The notes: generated by a model not told the origin, from the letters alone. 64,000 nt of DNA from an uncultured Ilyobacter sp. (GCF_963668085.1 NZ_OY764059.1:1178001-1242000), one strand, 5' to 3'; shown: positions 52,262 through 61,182, counted from the stretch's first letter. Made by a program: numbers and translations.

Positions 52262-52357
52262 TTAAACTCTATATTTAAATCCACCCTCTATACTCAGTTT
52301 CTGATCTCCATTAAAATCATTTCTATACCTAAACTCTGACGTACTACTTACACTCAC
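52262..52357 (-). pseudogene. C-terminal remnant of a beta-barrel outer-membrane protein (copy 1)
   Basis: The minus-strand frame ends FRYRNDFNGDQKLSIEGG then FKYRV and stop: a final amphipathic strand with an aromatic-rich end, as in autotransporter and other outer-membrane barrels. No upstream barrel sequence is left. Closely similar to 53826-53903. Confidence 0.65.
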
Positions 52358-52381
52358 CGCTTAAGCTTAATATTATATCAA

Positions 52382-53572
52382 TTAGTTGTTTTTTAATATA
52401 TAATGAAATTTTCTTCCAACTTTTTTCTTGGAAAAAATCTCCATTTCTACCAGATCACTTAAATCCTTTCTAGCGGTTTCTTGAGAAACCTTATTTAATT
52501 TAATATAAAAAGCAGTATCAATAAAGCTTTTATCAAATTTAATAACTTTATCTATTAATTTTTCCTGACGATTATTTATTGACAAACCTCTATGCTCAAT
52601 CTCACTGTAGATAACTTTTTTCAAATATTGTTTTTTAAAATCACCAGTAACTTTTTTTATGCTATCCAAAATCATTTTTGTGTAAAAAAGAGCAAAATAG
52701 GTTACATCACTTTCATAATCTTCAGAATTTTTTATAGCTTTATAATAGCTGCCTCTTGCTTCGGAAATTATATTAGATATTGAGAAATATTTAAAAAAAT
52801 CATATCCATTTTGTAAAAGATACATATAAGTTAAAGCACGTGCAGTTCGGCCATTCCCATCATAAAAAGGGTGAACATATACAAAATAATAGTGAAAAAT
52901 AACAGCTTTTAAAATAGGATGAATTCTCTCATCATCATCCTTACTCATAAATTCAAACAAGGAATCCATCATTTCTTGAACTTTCCCAGCTTCTGGAGGC
53001 ACATATATCACTGTCTCTAAATTTCTTACTTCATTTTGATCCAGTCGATATTTAGCAACAATTTCATCTTTATCTAAAGTTTCATTTGTTACTATATTAT
53101 ATATTTTTAAAAGAACTTCTTCTGAAATGGCTTCTCCAATATTTCCCAGAATATAAAATAATGCCTGATAATTGTTAAATACCATTTTTTCATCTTTATT
53201 TTTAGGTTTCACCTCATTTTCAATCATTTGCTTTGTACGCTTTTTAGTAGTATGGGCGCCCTCTATTATACTTGAATAAAAAGCTTCATCGGTTTGAGCT
53301 TCAATAACTACATTTCTTTTAACTTCTTCATCTAATTCTTCAAAAATATTTTTTTTAGCTAAATCATCAATTAAAGCTATTCTTTCTCTCAGTTCTTTTG
53401 ACAAAACTACAAAAATATTTTTACCCTTTTGATCAATTAAAGGTAATTCAACCGCCTCTTGTTTTCGATATTCCAATAATTCATTCCATTTTACTTCTAG
53501 TTCTTCCCCTGGTTTCAAGCGATATAATAGATCTGTTTTATTCATATAATTTGGTGAATTGTATTTTTCCAT
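52382..53572 (-). CDS. Fic-family AMP-transferase with N-terminal inhibitory helix
   Basis: A 396-aa Fic protein. The catalytic motif HPFYDGNGRTAR is at about 234-245, complete. An inhibitory motif (S/T)xxxE(G/N) occurs upstream as SSIIEG (about 100-105), which makes this a class II, self-inhibited enzyme. Residues from about 330 form a winged-helix domain (VSQETARKDLSDLVEMEIF), often DNA-binding. ATG 53572 follows GGAGGGGGC; a start at 53590 is less likely. It lies between two copies of the barrel tail, on accessory DNA. Fic proteins AMPylate target proteins; the target is unknown. Confidence 0.92.
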   Translation of the reverse strand: MEKYNSPNYMNKTDLLYRLKPGEELEVKWNELLEYRKQEAVELPLIDQKGKNIFVVLSKELRERIALIDDLAKKNIFEELDEEVKRNVVIEAQTDEAFYSSIIEGAHTTKKRTKQMIENEVKPKNKDEKMVFNNYQALFYILGNIGEAISEEVLLKIYNIVTNETLDKDEIVAKYRLDQNEVRNLETVIYVPPEAGKVQEMMDSLFEFMSKDDDERIHPILKAVIFHYYFVYVHPFYDGNGRTARALTYMYLLQNGYDFFKYFSISNIISEARGSYYKAIKNSEDYESDVTYFALFYTKMILDSIKKVTGDFKKQYLKKVIYSEIEHRGLSINNRQEKLIDKVIKFDKSFIDTAFYIKLNKVSQETARKDLSDLVEMEIFSKKKVGRKFHYILKNN

Positions 53573-53747
53573 AACTATCGCCCCCTCCATTAAATTTAAC
53601 TCTAAATATTATACTTATTTACTACTAGTTTCCTACTAATTTAATTCTAATTATAAACTTATTTAATAAGTATTCTATCTATATACAAGAAAAAAGTCAA
53701 TCAAAAGCTAAAGATATAAATTAGATGTTTTTCATTTGTAAATTTAA

Positions 53748-53776
53748 AAAACCAGAGTTTAAAAACCCTGATTTTC
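53748..53776 (-). terminator. Terminator downstream of barrel-tail copy 2
   Basis: On the minus strand AAATCAGGGTT-ttta-AACTCTGGTTTTTT, 50 bases after the copy 2 stop codon. The rest of 53573-53825 is AT-rich without a gene. Confidence 0.65.
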
Positions 53777-53825
53777 TAATATTTAAATATATATTTCAAA
53801 ATTACATAACAATTAATCTGATTTG

Positions 53826-53903
53826 TTAAAACCGATATTCAAATCCACCCTCTATACTCATTTCCTGATCTCCATTAAAATCATTTCTATACTTAAAGCC
53901 TGG
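53826..53903 (-). pseudogene. C-terminal remnant of a beta-barrel outer-membrane protein (copy 2)
   Basis: Frame FKYRNDFNGDQEMSIEGG then FEYRF and stop, about 85% identical at DNA level to 52262-52339 and in the same direction. Its upstream part is replaced by the last prophage gene, whose stop lies inside it, so a prophage-host junction is close to 53896. Confidence 0.65.
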
Positions 53904-54384
53904 CATACACCTTGCCGTCACCATTTAGTATTCCTCCCTTTAAATCATCCGCTATATTTTCAATTTGAGAGTTACTCACTAAAGTTTTATCTCCAAAAAA
54001 TTCAACGTTCAGAGCTTTATTTTTAAATTTATCTATAACCTCTATTTTTGATTCTGTATTTTCTATATAATGATTTCGAAAATATATATTGATTTGAGAT
54101 ACCAGTTTTTCTATATAATTTATAATTTTTTTCTTGGAAAATAAAATCTTTAAAGTAAACTTAGGAATAGATGGCAAAGAATTTATAGACTTATCATACA
54201 GGTCCAATACTCTGAACAATTTTTCCTCGCCTTTCCCGTTCCCTAGTTCAATTTCAGCCTGAACCATCAATTGATAAATGGCATTAAATATATACTGCTT
54301 TCCTCCAAATTTTACCGCCGCAAAAATTGCTCCTATAAACATTATCAAAAATATAAAGTTTCCTATTGTCATAAACTCTCTCAT
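53893..54384 (-). CDS. Phage membrane protein, holin-like
   Basis: A 163-aa protein with one N-terminal helix (IGNFIFLIMFIGAIFAAV) and the segment FNAIYQLMVQAEIELGNGKG followed by EEKLF, which resembles the LL-H-type phage holin/tail-needle family with its (G)xGxGEEK motif. Position at the end of the late tail operon, after the amidase, fits a lysis function. Start overlaps the previous stop (ATGA) after AGGAGAGGATAAG. Its last residues run into the barrel-tail remnant, so the C-terminus may not be original. Confidence 0.55.
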   Translation of the reverse strand: MREFMTIGNFIFLIMFIGAIFAAVKFGGKQYIFNAIYQLMVQAEIELGNGKGEEKLFRVLDLYDKSINSLPSIPKFTLKILFSKKKIINYIEKLVSQINIYFRNHYIENTESKIEVIDKFKNKALNVEFFGDKTLVSNSQIENIADDLKGGILNGDGKVYARL

Positions 54385-54638
54385 CTTATCCTCTCCTTCA
54401 AAAGTTCTATTGCTGTTTTTAAATGTTCCAAGATACCTTTGTGCACCTCATTATGAGTGCCGCTATATAATTCAAAGTCCTCTTTATCCAATTTTTTCTT
54501 GTCTAGATATATTTCCACCTTTTTGAGCTCTCCCTGAAGTCTCCCAATCTCTCTCCAAAGGTATGATGAAATAAAAAACAGTACTGCTATTAGCCCCAAT
54601 CTTACATCTTTTAATAACAGCCCTATTAATGTCATCAT
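54381..54638 (-). CDS. Small phage membrane protein (holin or spanin candidate)
   Basis: An 85-aa protein with an N-terminal hydrophobic helix (RLGLIAVLFFISSYLW) and a coiled-coil C-terminal half (IGRLQGELKKVEIYLDKKKL). The layout is that of Rz-like spanins or holins; it sits between amidase and the holin-like gene with four-base overlaps. Confidence 0.55.
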   Translation of the reverse strand: MMTLIGLLLKDVRLGLIAVLFFISSYLWREIGRLQGELKKVEIYLDKKKLDKEDFELYSGTHNEVHKGILEHLKTAIELLKERIR

Positions 54639-54639
54639 T

Positions 54640-55173
54640 TTATATCCGCCTATCTACAATTTCTCTTATTCCATGCTTGAGGGCTGTTACTGTTTCAGTG
54701 AGCTTCAGTTCTTCTTTATATTTCAGAGAATCTATAAAGCATGATTCTACTATTACACAGGGAGCTTTTGTCTTCCACAAGATATTAGAGCCTCTTTCTT
54801 TACTGCCTATTGCCTTAATTCCTCTATCAGGATACTTAAGGTATTTTACAAGCTTGCTCTGTATAATCCCAGCCATTTCCTTTCCAGTCTTGGAGGATTC
54901 GCAGTAAAGAACCTCAGTACCCTGAGCCTTTCCATCTGCAGCATTCAAATGCAACTCAATTATATAGTCCGCATTTAACGAATTAATTTCTTCAGGAAGA
55001 GTTCCATACGTGTTCCTTCCTTTCAAAATAATATCGATATCTTTCCAGTCATCGCCTTTAAAAAGCTCTAATGCCATTTCCAACACGCAGTCATATTCTT
55101 TTAGATTAAATCTTCCATTTACTGCTCCAGGATCAACAAATGAATGTCCAGGAACTACTACGATTCTTTTCAT
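54640..55173 (-). CDS. N-acetylmuramoyl-L-alanine amidase (endolysin)
   Basis: A 177-aa zinc amidase of the Amidase_3 family: VVVPGHSFVDPGAVNG with the first zinc His, the Glu in the second helix (CVLEMALELF), the second His in IIELHLNAADG and the catalytic Glu in CVIVESCFID. It cuts peptidoglycan for phage release. ATG 55173 after AGGTGGTG. The frame from 55185 is less likely. Confidence 0.88.
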   Translation of the reverse strand: MKRIVVVPGHSFVDPGAVNGRFNLKEYDCVLEMALELFKGDDWKDIDIILKGRNTYGTLPEEINSLNADYIIELHLNAADGKAQGTEVLYCESSKTGKEMAGIIQSKLVKYLKYPDRGIKAIGSKERGSNILWKTKAPCVIVESCFIDSLKYKEELKLTETVTALKHGIREIVDRRI

Positions 55174-55185
55174 ATTTTTCACCAC

Positions 55186-55764
55186 CTATACAAAATACTT
55201 TATAGCTTCAGGCATATCTGGATACAAAGTTTCGATTTCTACAGAAATATCATTGTAGCTTCCTGGAAGATCCAGCCAAGCATTCCTAAATGAATCTCTC
55301 TCAGCTTTCATTTCCGCAGTTTCTTCCATATCTCCCCTAAGCACCGCCTTGTCATAGAGATCCAATGCTTCAAATTCCTTATTCCTCTGCTGTCTTGCCT
55401 TTTCCTTCTCAGAATCAAGGTTGATAGTCCCTTCTGTGATATAGTCCTCTCTAGTTTTTTCTATTATTAATCCATCTATTATTTTTTCGGTTCCTGGATT
55501 ATATAAAGTTATTTTCCCATCGAGTAAGATTTCATTGGAATTAAGCTGTCTCTGCCCTCTTTCTAACTTCTCCTCTTCTGTAGCTTGTCTTATTGAATCG
55601 GTTTCCTGAATATATGTTATGAAATGTGGGAGATCTTCTCCGTGAAATTCAATTGCTTTTCCTTCGAAATAAATTTTATAATTTTCTCTTGATGACTCTC
55701 TGACCTCATATACTAATGCTGTCCCTGTCTTTGCTTTCTCTCTATCCAGATAGATATATCTCAT
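55186..55764 (-). CDS. Phage tail-fibre-associated protein (assembly-chaperone-like)
   Basis: A 192-aa protein starting at ATG 55764, which overlaps the stop of the tail fibre gene (TAATG), after GGAGGAGG. The C-terminal half (REDYITEGTINLDSEKEK, later DLYDKAVLRGD and DSFRNAWLDLPGSYND) resembles tail-fibre assembly proteins that end with a segment of this kind. Function from position and weak resemblance. Confidence 0.6.
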   Translation of the reverse strand: MRYIYLDREKAKTGTALVYEVRESSRENYKIYFEGKAIEFHGEDLPHFITYIQETDSIRQATEEEKLERGQRQLNSNEILLDGKITLYNPGTEKIIDGLIIEKTREDYITEGTINLDSEKEKARQQRNKEFEALDLYDKAVLRGDMEETAEMKAERDSFRNAWLDLPGSYNDISVEIETLYPDMPEAIKYFV

Positions 55765-57005
55765 TATGCTGTCCTCCTCCAAATATTAACTGCTCTATAG
55801 GCATTGAGTACATTAAATGCTGTGCCACTTCCCTGGTAATTTGTGTAAGGAGCAGCTGAACCAGTATTCTCAGCACCTCCATTTGATGTTTTAGCACCGG
55901 TGGTTCCGGACCCTCCCGTTGTCACATCAGAATATTCACTTGACAATCCAGATACAACCCCATATCTAGGTGTGTGTGATAAAGCAGAAAATCCTCCAAT
56001 ATGATAATGGCTAGGCTGTGTATGACTATGTGAGTCAACTAAATGTCTATGTGACGGCATATTTGCAACTGAAAGTGTTACCTGAGTAACTCCACCCTCT
56101 GCACCAACCGCATAAGTTGTTCCATTAGCCCCAAACAACATCCTCCCCTCAAGCTTTGCCCATGTTGTCCCTGTCCATTTTACAGCAGGGTTTTCTGAAC
56201 TTTCTGTTATCCAATAATCCCCTATACCATAGTAACAATGGGAAGTTTTAAAAGTTGTTGCAAGACCATCCTTTAATGCCTTTGAAGTAGCCAAAACATT
56301 ACTATCATCTAAACTATAACTATCGGACTTATTCTTATTAAACCCACTATTCTTTAAAAATGCCGGCTCCTTCCCATCAGCAGTATTCTTAGCCTCTACT
56401 CCTTTATCGTAAGCAATTTTAACCGCTTTAGAAGTTCCAAGAGTATTAGTGTCATCCAGTGATACAGAATCACTTTTCGATCTGTTGAATCCACTATTTT
56501 TAGCAAATTTATTTTCTTTAGTACCTAACCCGTCAGTAAGATCCTTTATAGTTGCATAGACATTGCTCTGGTCTATGATTGCATTTATAGTAGTCGCATT
56601 TGAAATATAAGTTATAAGGTCTTCAACCCTTTCAATTACACCGCTCCCTTCTCCAGGTATAAGATCAGGATCATCAGTATTGCAATATGAATAGAGCACC
56701 TCTATTCCATCTTCTCCACGAGCAAAAACCCCTATCTCTTTCAGATAAGTATCAGAGACTATGCCTGCATTATCAAATGCAACTCTCACCCTGAATGCCC
56801 CGCCCTCTAACACTGTAGTACTTGTTATATTTAGGACTTTAAATAAACCTTTAAGCCCTGTCAGCTCCTCAGGCAACTCTTCTGGTAAAAGATCTCCATT
56901 ACCTATCTCAGCCTTGGTAAAAGTTATGAGTTCCTGTGCTATGATGGCTCTGGCAAGGAGCTCTTTTCCTTTATTGGTTAATATCATTCCTGTATACTTA
57001 GCCAT
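55764..57005 (-). CDS. Phage tail fibre/collar protein
   Basis: A 413-aa protein: N-terminal phage tail-fibre attachment domain (about 1-150, DUF3751 type: MAKYTGMILTNKGKELLARA), two copies of a ~55-residue repeat (SGFNRSKSDSVSLDDTNTLG and SGFNKNKSDSYSLDDSNVLA), and a C-terminal tail-collar region with a His-rich HxH cluster (MPSHRHLVDSHSHTQPSHYH) that probably binds metal in a trimer. It attaches to baseplate and host. The start overlaps the gpI stop by eight bases. Confidence 0.88.
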   Translation of the reverse strand: MAKYTGMILTNKGKELLARAIIAQELITFTKAEIGNGDLLPEELPEELTGLKGLFKVLNITSTTVLEGGAFRVRVAFDNAGIVSDTYLKEIGVFARGEDGIEVLYSYCNTDDPDLIPGEGSGVIERVEDLITYISNATTINAIIDQSNVYATIKDLTDGLGTKENKFAKNSGFNRSKSDSVSLDDTNTLGTSKAVKIAYDKGVEAKNTADGKEPAFLKNSGFNKNKSDSYSLDDSNVLATSKALKDGLATTFKTSHCYYGIGDYWITESSENPAVKWTGTTWAKLEGRMLFGANGTTYAVGAEGGVTQVTLSVANMPSHRHLVDSHSHTQPSHYHIGGFSALSHTPRYGVVSGLSSEYSDVTTGGSGTTGAKTSNGGAENTGSAAPYTNYQGSGTAFNVLNAYRAVNIWRRTA

Positions 57006-57603
57006 TTATTCCTCCCAAATATTGATCAAAGTCTGACACTACCTGTCCACCTAAGGGAATTTTTTCAAATATAGAGGAATGTACAGTCATTCCATAGTAA
57101 CTATTTCCTTCCCACTGACTGCTGACTATTATTCCCTCTAGGTAGCTTCTCTCATTTTTTGTCATACTGATTGCTTTATATATTTCTTCCAATTTGTCTC
57201 CAGTTGGAGAAATTGTTCCAACTAATTTAAAATGATAAGGAGATCCGTTATATTCCTTCCATTCCATTAACTGAAAATCTCCGTGAATATCTTTTATGGT
57301 TTTCTCTACTGCATACCTGGTTCCCTTGGTTTTTCTTACTATATATGATGTTTCAACCAACTTTGATTTTATGTCCTTGGAAAAAGTCTGCTCATAGCCC
57401 TCTGTCTTCCATTGATAAGCCAGTTCATCTAATACTGCTTCATTTAAATTTTTAAAGTCTCCATAAAGGAATAAATTTTCCTCTCTTTGATTAATAAGAT
57501 CAATCTCCTCCTGGATAACTTGGGCTATTATCTGGACCTCTTTTTCTTCTTGTAAAAAATGAGGAAGGAGTCTCAAGAAAGCAATATCACCTATCTTAAT
57601 CAT
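56998..57603 (-). CDS. Phage tail protein I (P2 gpI family)
   Basis: A 201-aa baseplate-associated protein of the P2 gpI family: LRLLPHFLQEEKEVQIIAQV at the N-terminus, LNEAVLDELAYQWKTEGYEQ and the DYIVRKTKGTR-type (SYIVRKTKGTRYAVEKTIKD) core. It is part of the baseplate with J and W and joins the tail fibre to it. Eight-base overlap with gpJ. Confidence 0.88.
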   Translation of the reverse strand: MIKIGDIAFLRLLPHFLQEEKEVQIIAQVIQEEIDLINQREENLFLYGDFKNLNEAVLDELAYQWKTEGYEQTFSKDIKSKLVETSYIVRKTKGTRYAVEKTIKDIHGDFQLMEWKEYNGSPYHFKLVGTISPTGDKLEEIYKAISMTKNERSYLEGIIVSSQWEGNSYYGMTVHSSIFEKIPLGGQVVSDFDQYLGGING

Positions 57604-58693
57604 CCTCTATACCTCCGTAATTGATATTTACAGTGACTTCCTTAGCCACTTCAAAAGAATCCACCACAGTAAAGCTAGGGCTTATTATTTCTACTCTCTT
57701 TGCTCCGGCACTCCTCACCAGATAATTGAGTTCCGTAGGGTTTATATCCCTTTTTAAAGCTGCCTTTTGCCAGGAGACATATTCTTCAACTGCATCATTG
57801 ACTTTATTCTGTATCTCATTTACCAGCCCGATACTCTTACTTGAAATATAATAAGTAAAATCTATATCATAATTTATTTGAGCAGGCTTATTAACAACTA
57901 AATTATCTGTTAAAGGCCTCCTCTTATCTGCATTGCAAATAGTCATCACTTCATCCAGGACACTGTCAGTTGGCAGTTCTCCTCCTGTCATGAGAGGAGT
58001 TATTCTTACCGTTCCCGGAGTCGTCATTTCTACATTCACATCTATAATTTCCTGATTCGATGTCTTTGCCCAGTACACATAGCCATCTCCAGGACCAGCT
58101 GTTGAAAACTTGCTCGGTGCCTCTCTTATCCTTTCCTTTAGACTGTCGTCAGACTCCAGTTCAGCTCCTCCCTGGGAACTTTCTAAATTTACTACTGATT
58201 TAAAAAATGGAAATGGATCTACTATCTTGCTGATTTGTCCAGGAAGATACCCATTACCTACTTCTCCAGCCACCGTACAATAAGCTTTTATATCTTTGGT
58301 GGTCTCTCCAGGTTGAAATTCAAAATACGAAGTCAGAAAATATATATCATTTCCAGGAGTTACCCTCACTGGATTGACTGCAATAAGAGAGTCTTTAGCT
58401 TCTTCTATTTCAAATCTGAGAAGCACACTGGCCTGCTTTGGATCAAGTATTTCTGTGTCAGTAAAAGTTCCTATTTCTCTGGCATAATCTCCTTTAGTAT
58501 ATCTCAGGAGATTCATTTTAAGACCCTCATTAGTAGCTTCATTTCTAATTAACAGGGCATAGGATACAGCCTGAAAAATCCACCTTCTCTCATCTGCAAG
58601 AGTTAAAGTATCTCCACTTAATTCTTGGTATCTGTTAACCATTCGAGAGAGTATCTCTTCTTCAGTTTCATTATGTATATTCAAATCATTCAA
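57596..58693 (-). CDS. Baseplate protein J (gp47/P2 gpJ family)
   Basis: A 365-aa wedge component. It has the family's central segment (YCTVAGEVGNGYLPGQISKI, later GGAELESDDSLKERIREAP and YVYWAKTSNQEIIDVNV). Forms the wedge of the contractile-tail baseplate with W and I. Eight-base overlaps with both neighbours indicate tight translational coupling. Confidence 0.92.
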   Translation of the reverse strand: MNDLNIHNETEEEILSRMVNRYQELSGDTLTLADERRWIFQAVSYALLIRNEATNEGLKMNLLRYTKGDYAREIGTFTDTEILDPKQASVLLRFEIEEAKDSLIAVNPVRVTPGNDIYFLTSYFEFQPGETTKDIKAYCTVAGEVGNGYLPGQISKIVDPFPFFKSVVNLESSQGGAELESDDSLKERIREAPSKFSTAGPGDGYVYWAKTSNQEIIDVNVEMTTPGTVRITPLMTGGELPTDSVLDEVMTICNADKRRPLTDNLVVNKPAQINYDIDFTYYISSKSIGLVNEIQNKVNDAVEEYVSWQKAALKRDINPTELNYLVRSAGAKRVEIISPSFTVVDSFEVAKEVTVNINYGGIEDD

Positions 58694-58985
58694 CGATACT
58701 CACCTCCACACATGGTTTTAAAATTCCCCTTTGATGATCTGCCTCATATGTCACCTTATGAACCTTAAGTCTCGGCTCATACTTCTGAAACTCTTTCTTG
58801 ATATTTATTATCTCACTTGCTTTCGTAATTGGAGAATCGACTATATCTCCATTTATTCCTATTGCTCTTCCTAGAACAACTTCACCTTTTATTACTGAAA
58901 GTATATTGGCTCCATTTTGCAAAATTCTCTCTGTCCCCTTAGCCTTGAGATTGACTCTATTATCTGCTTTCAATGTATATGTCAT
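58686..58985 (-). CDS. Baseplate protein W (GPW/gp25 family)
   Basis: A 99-aa protein of the gp25-like family: VVLGRAIGIN near residue 36, INIKKEFQKYEPRLKV, with a lysozyme-like fold in relatives and no enzymatic residues evident. It is part of the P2-like baseplate wedge. It directly precedes J on the transcript. Confidence 0.85.
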   Translation of the reverse strand: MTYTLKADNRVNLKAKGTERILQNGANILSVIKGEVVLGRAIGINGDIVDSPITKASEIINIKKEFQKYEPRLKVHKVTYEADHQRGILKPCVEVSIVE

Positions 58986-58987
58986 CT

Positions 58988-59491
58988 CTACCGCCCCTCT
59001 ACTGCTCCTTGATTAAAATCTTTTTTAACAGTTGTCTGCTCTACCTGATTTTTAGATTTAATAACTACACCAATATCTTGTGTGATCTCTTCCAAATATC
59101 CTTCCAGACTGAGTGACATATCTACTTTTCTTACTTTTCCATTATTAGATATATACTCATATCCAGCATCGTATGAGGTTATTACATATTCCCCACTGCC
59201 AATAAAATCTCCACCCAAAATAAAATCAAGAACTTCACCGTCATTCATATAATTATCTATTTTTTTCAAAAGTTCTCTAGGTTCAATTCCAAAGTCACTT
59301 CTTAGAGTAATGCTCAAATTTATTTTATTATTTTCCAGATCTACAAGTTCTAAAGCTGGTTTATTTCTTCTTCTGCTATGTTTTTCGTAATTGGCTGCTC
59401 CGCCTTGTTTGAGGTTGAAAAAATTTAAAATTTCTGTTGTGTTCCCATCAAAGGAAACATTAAAAGGAATATCTCCAAGTATTCCAATCAT
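58988..59491 (-). CDS. Phage tail protein (P2 gpU family)
   Basis: A 167-aa protein that resembles P2 gpU: MIGILGDIPFNVS at the start, the ITLRSDFGIEPRELLKKIDN core and YEYISNNGKVRKVDMSLSLE strands. gpU caps or completes the tail tube. In P2 it lies between T and D; here it lies between V and W, so gene order is rearranged. Confidence 0.75.
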   Translation of the reverse strand: MIGILGDIPFNVSFDGNTTEILNFFNLKQGGAANYEKHSRRRNKPALELVDLENNKINLSITLRSDFGIEPRELLKKIDNYMNDGEVLDFILGGDFIGSGEYVITSYDAGYEYISNNGKVRKVDMSLSLEGYLEEITQDIGVVIKSKNQVEQTTVKKDFNQGAVEGR

Positions 59492-59522
59492 AATTACACC
59501 TCTTTTTATTACATTTTTAATT

Positions 59523-59567
59523 TGTTTTAAAAAAAATAATTTAATATCAAATAATTATAGGACTTTA
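59523..59567 (+). repeat. 44-bp repeat shared with 11770-11813 (copy 2)
   Basis: Nearly identical to the segment upstream of the histidine kinase, in the same orientation, here in the only sizeable gap (59492-59607) of the prophage tail operon. Confidence 0.6.
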
Positions 59568-59607
59568 ATTTTTAGTCAATGAATAACCATTTGTTGACCA
59601 AATAATA

Positions 59608-60147
59608 TTAACCTAAAGGCGCTGTGGTATTCTTATTCAAGCTGTCTTTATGTAGATGGTCATCTATATCTCCCTTATCTGTTTTAATCACCGGAGAATA
59701 AATATCCACTCCTGTTACCTTTTGCTTAAAAGTTGTTTCAGCATCTACTTCCAAGCTCAATGCTTTTATTTTTATTCCCTTAGCTGCAGTTATATTTACA
59801 TCCCCTATACAGCTGACCTCCAGAATCTTACTTTCTAAGTCGTATTTGACCTTTGTTCCATCAGGGAAGATAATATATTTAATCTTACCTGTTTCTCCTG
59901 GGAGGTTTATTCCTGAATAATAACTTCCAACTATAAATCCAACACTGGGAGCATGAGGCAGAAATATACATGCGACGTCTTCACCTATGCTGGGCATGGA
60001 ATAACTCTTTTCTTTGTTACTGTGCTCTAGGAGAACTTTAAGTTCTTTAGAAATAATTCCAGGGGCATCATCAAATTCAACTCTTGCACTGCACTCTTTA
60101 TAATTTATAGATGATACCTTTCCGGTCCTTATAAATCTAAACTCCAT
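59608..60147 (-). CDS. Baseplate assembly protein V (spike, P2 gpV family)
   Basis: A 179-aa protein with an OB-fold N-terminal domain (TGKVSSINYKECSARVEFDD and GEDVACIFLPHAPSVGFIVG) and a C-terminal beta-prism repeat (INITAAKGIKIKALSLEVDA-like) that forms the tail spike. ATG 60147 overlaps the gpD stop (TAATG) after AGGAGG; a start at 60183 lacks this. Confidence 0.85.
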   Translation of the reverse strand: MEFRFIRTGKVSSINYKECSARVEFDDAPGIISKELKVLLEHSNKEKSYSMPSIGEDVACIFLPHAPSVGFIVGSYYSGINLPGETGKIKYIIFPDGTKVKYDLESKILEVSCIGDVNITAAKGIKIKALSLEVDAETTFKQKVTGVDIYSPVIKTDKGDIDDHLHKDSLNKNTTAPLG

Positions 60148-61181
60148 TAAAAATCCAGCCTCCTTCTTGCTGCTATGCTGCACTTATATCCACTGTCTAA
60201 ACTGTGAGTTACCGAAGTAATTAAGTATATCCCGTCATACCTTCCAAACCCTGTGGCCTTGGCAGTTATCCCTGCAAGATATCCTGGATCTCCCATTTGA
60301 TCAATTCTTATCTGGGTTTCATTTTTATTCTTATTTCTCAATAATTTCTTGGCTCTTTCCCTTAAATACTTCTCTTTCTCCTCTTTTGATACTCCTGTCA
60401 CTCCGGTGTCTACATTTTTATAATAGACTTTTCCGGTTCTCACTTTATAAAAAGAACTTGCAGGCGCCTCATACCTTCCTTTGATCTGCGCTCCCAGTAT
60501 GGGGTCATAAAATGTAATCTCACATGCATCATACACATCCAAGTCATCACACTGAATTTCATAACTTCTAAGGTCCTCTTTTGAGAAAATAGCAACTGTC
60601 TCTCTGTCCTCATATTTTTTATCATCAAAAATTATTAACTGTTCCGCTGTAATTTTGATTGTAAACCCATGTTCTTTTACAATCCTTGATAGAAGTTGGG
60701 CATCGCTCTCTTTCACCTGATCAATCTTTTCATAAATAAACTCTTCGTCACAGTCATAAAACAGATTCATGGAGTATCTCTCAGATATTTCCTGAGCTAT
60801 CTCTTTTAAAGAAATATTTTCCCAGGTATTGTCCCTGTACACTCCCTTTAAATCTTTGGTTATATCTATTGAGTTTCCAGAAACAGTAATCATATCGGGA
60901 GCTCCACTGAAAGAGATATCATCCACGATAAAGGTTCCACATTTTAATACTCTGCTGTCCCCTTGATGCTTCCAGTTAAGAACCCCTATATCGATTTGAA
61001 ACCTGTCTCCCTTTAATATAGCCCATTCCTTAATCCATTTGTCACCCAAGAGAGTAAACGAGGCAGTATCAGCCTTATCCAAGTTATCTGTATAAGACAA
61101 TCCTTTAAAATACGGTGTCAGGTCTCCTGTAATATCCTTCCCCTCATAAGTAATCTTCACATAGCTTCTTCTGGCCTTCAT
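60147..61181 (-). CDS. Late control gene D protein (baseplate hub, P2 gpD family)
   Basis: A 344-aa gpD-like protein. Motifs: YEGKDITGDLTPYFKGLSYT, LKEIAQEISERYSMNLFYDC, ESDAQLLSRIVKEHGFTIKI, and the C-terminal ITSVTHSLDSGYKCSI. It forms the central hub of the contractile tail tip. ATG 61181 follows TGGAGGTAAA; the frame from 61268 would overlap the X gene by much more. Confidence 0.9.
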   Translation of the reverse strand: MKARRSYVKITYEGKDITGDLTPYFKGLSYTDNLDKADTASFTLLGDKWIKEWAILKGDRFQIDIGVLNWKHQGDSRVLKCGTFIVDDISFSGAPDMITVSGNSIDITKDLKGVYRDNTWENISLKEIAQEISERYSMNLFYDCDEEFIYEKIDQVKESDAQLLSRIVKEHGFTIKITAEQLIIFDDKKYEDRETVAIFSKEDLRSYEIQCDDLDVYDACEITFYDPILGAQIKGRYEAPASSFYKVRTGKVYYKNVDTGVTGVSKEEKEKYLRERAKKLLRNKNKNETQIRIDQMGDPGYLAGITAKATGFGRYDGIYLITSVTHSLDSGYKCSIAARRRLDF

Positions 61182-61182
61182 T

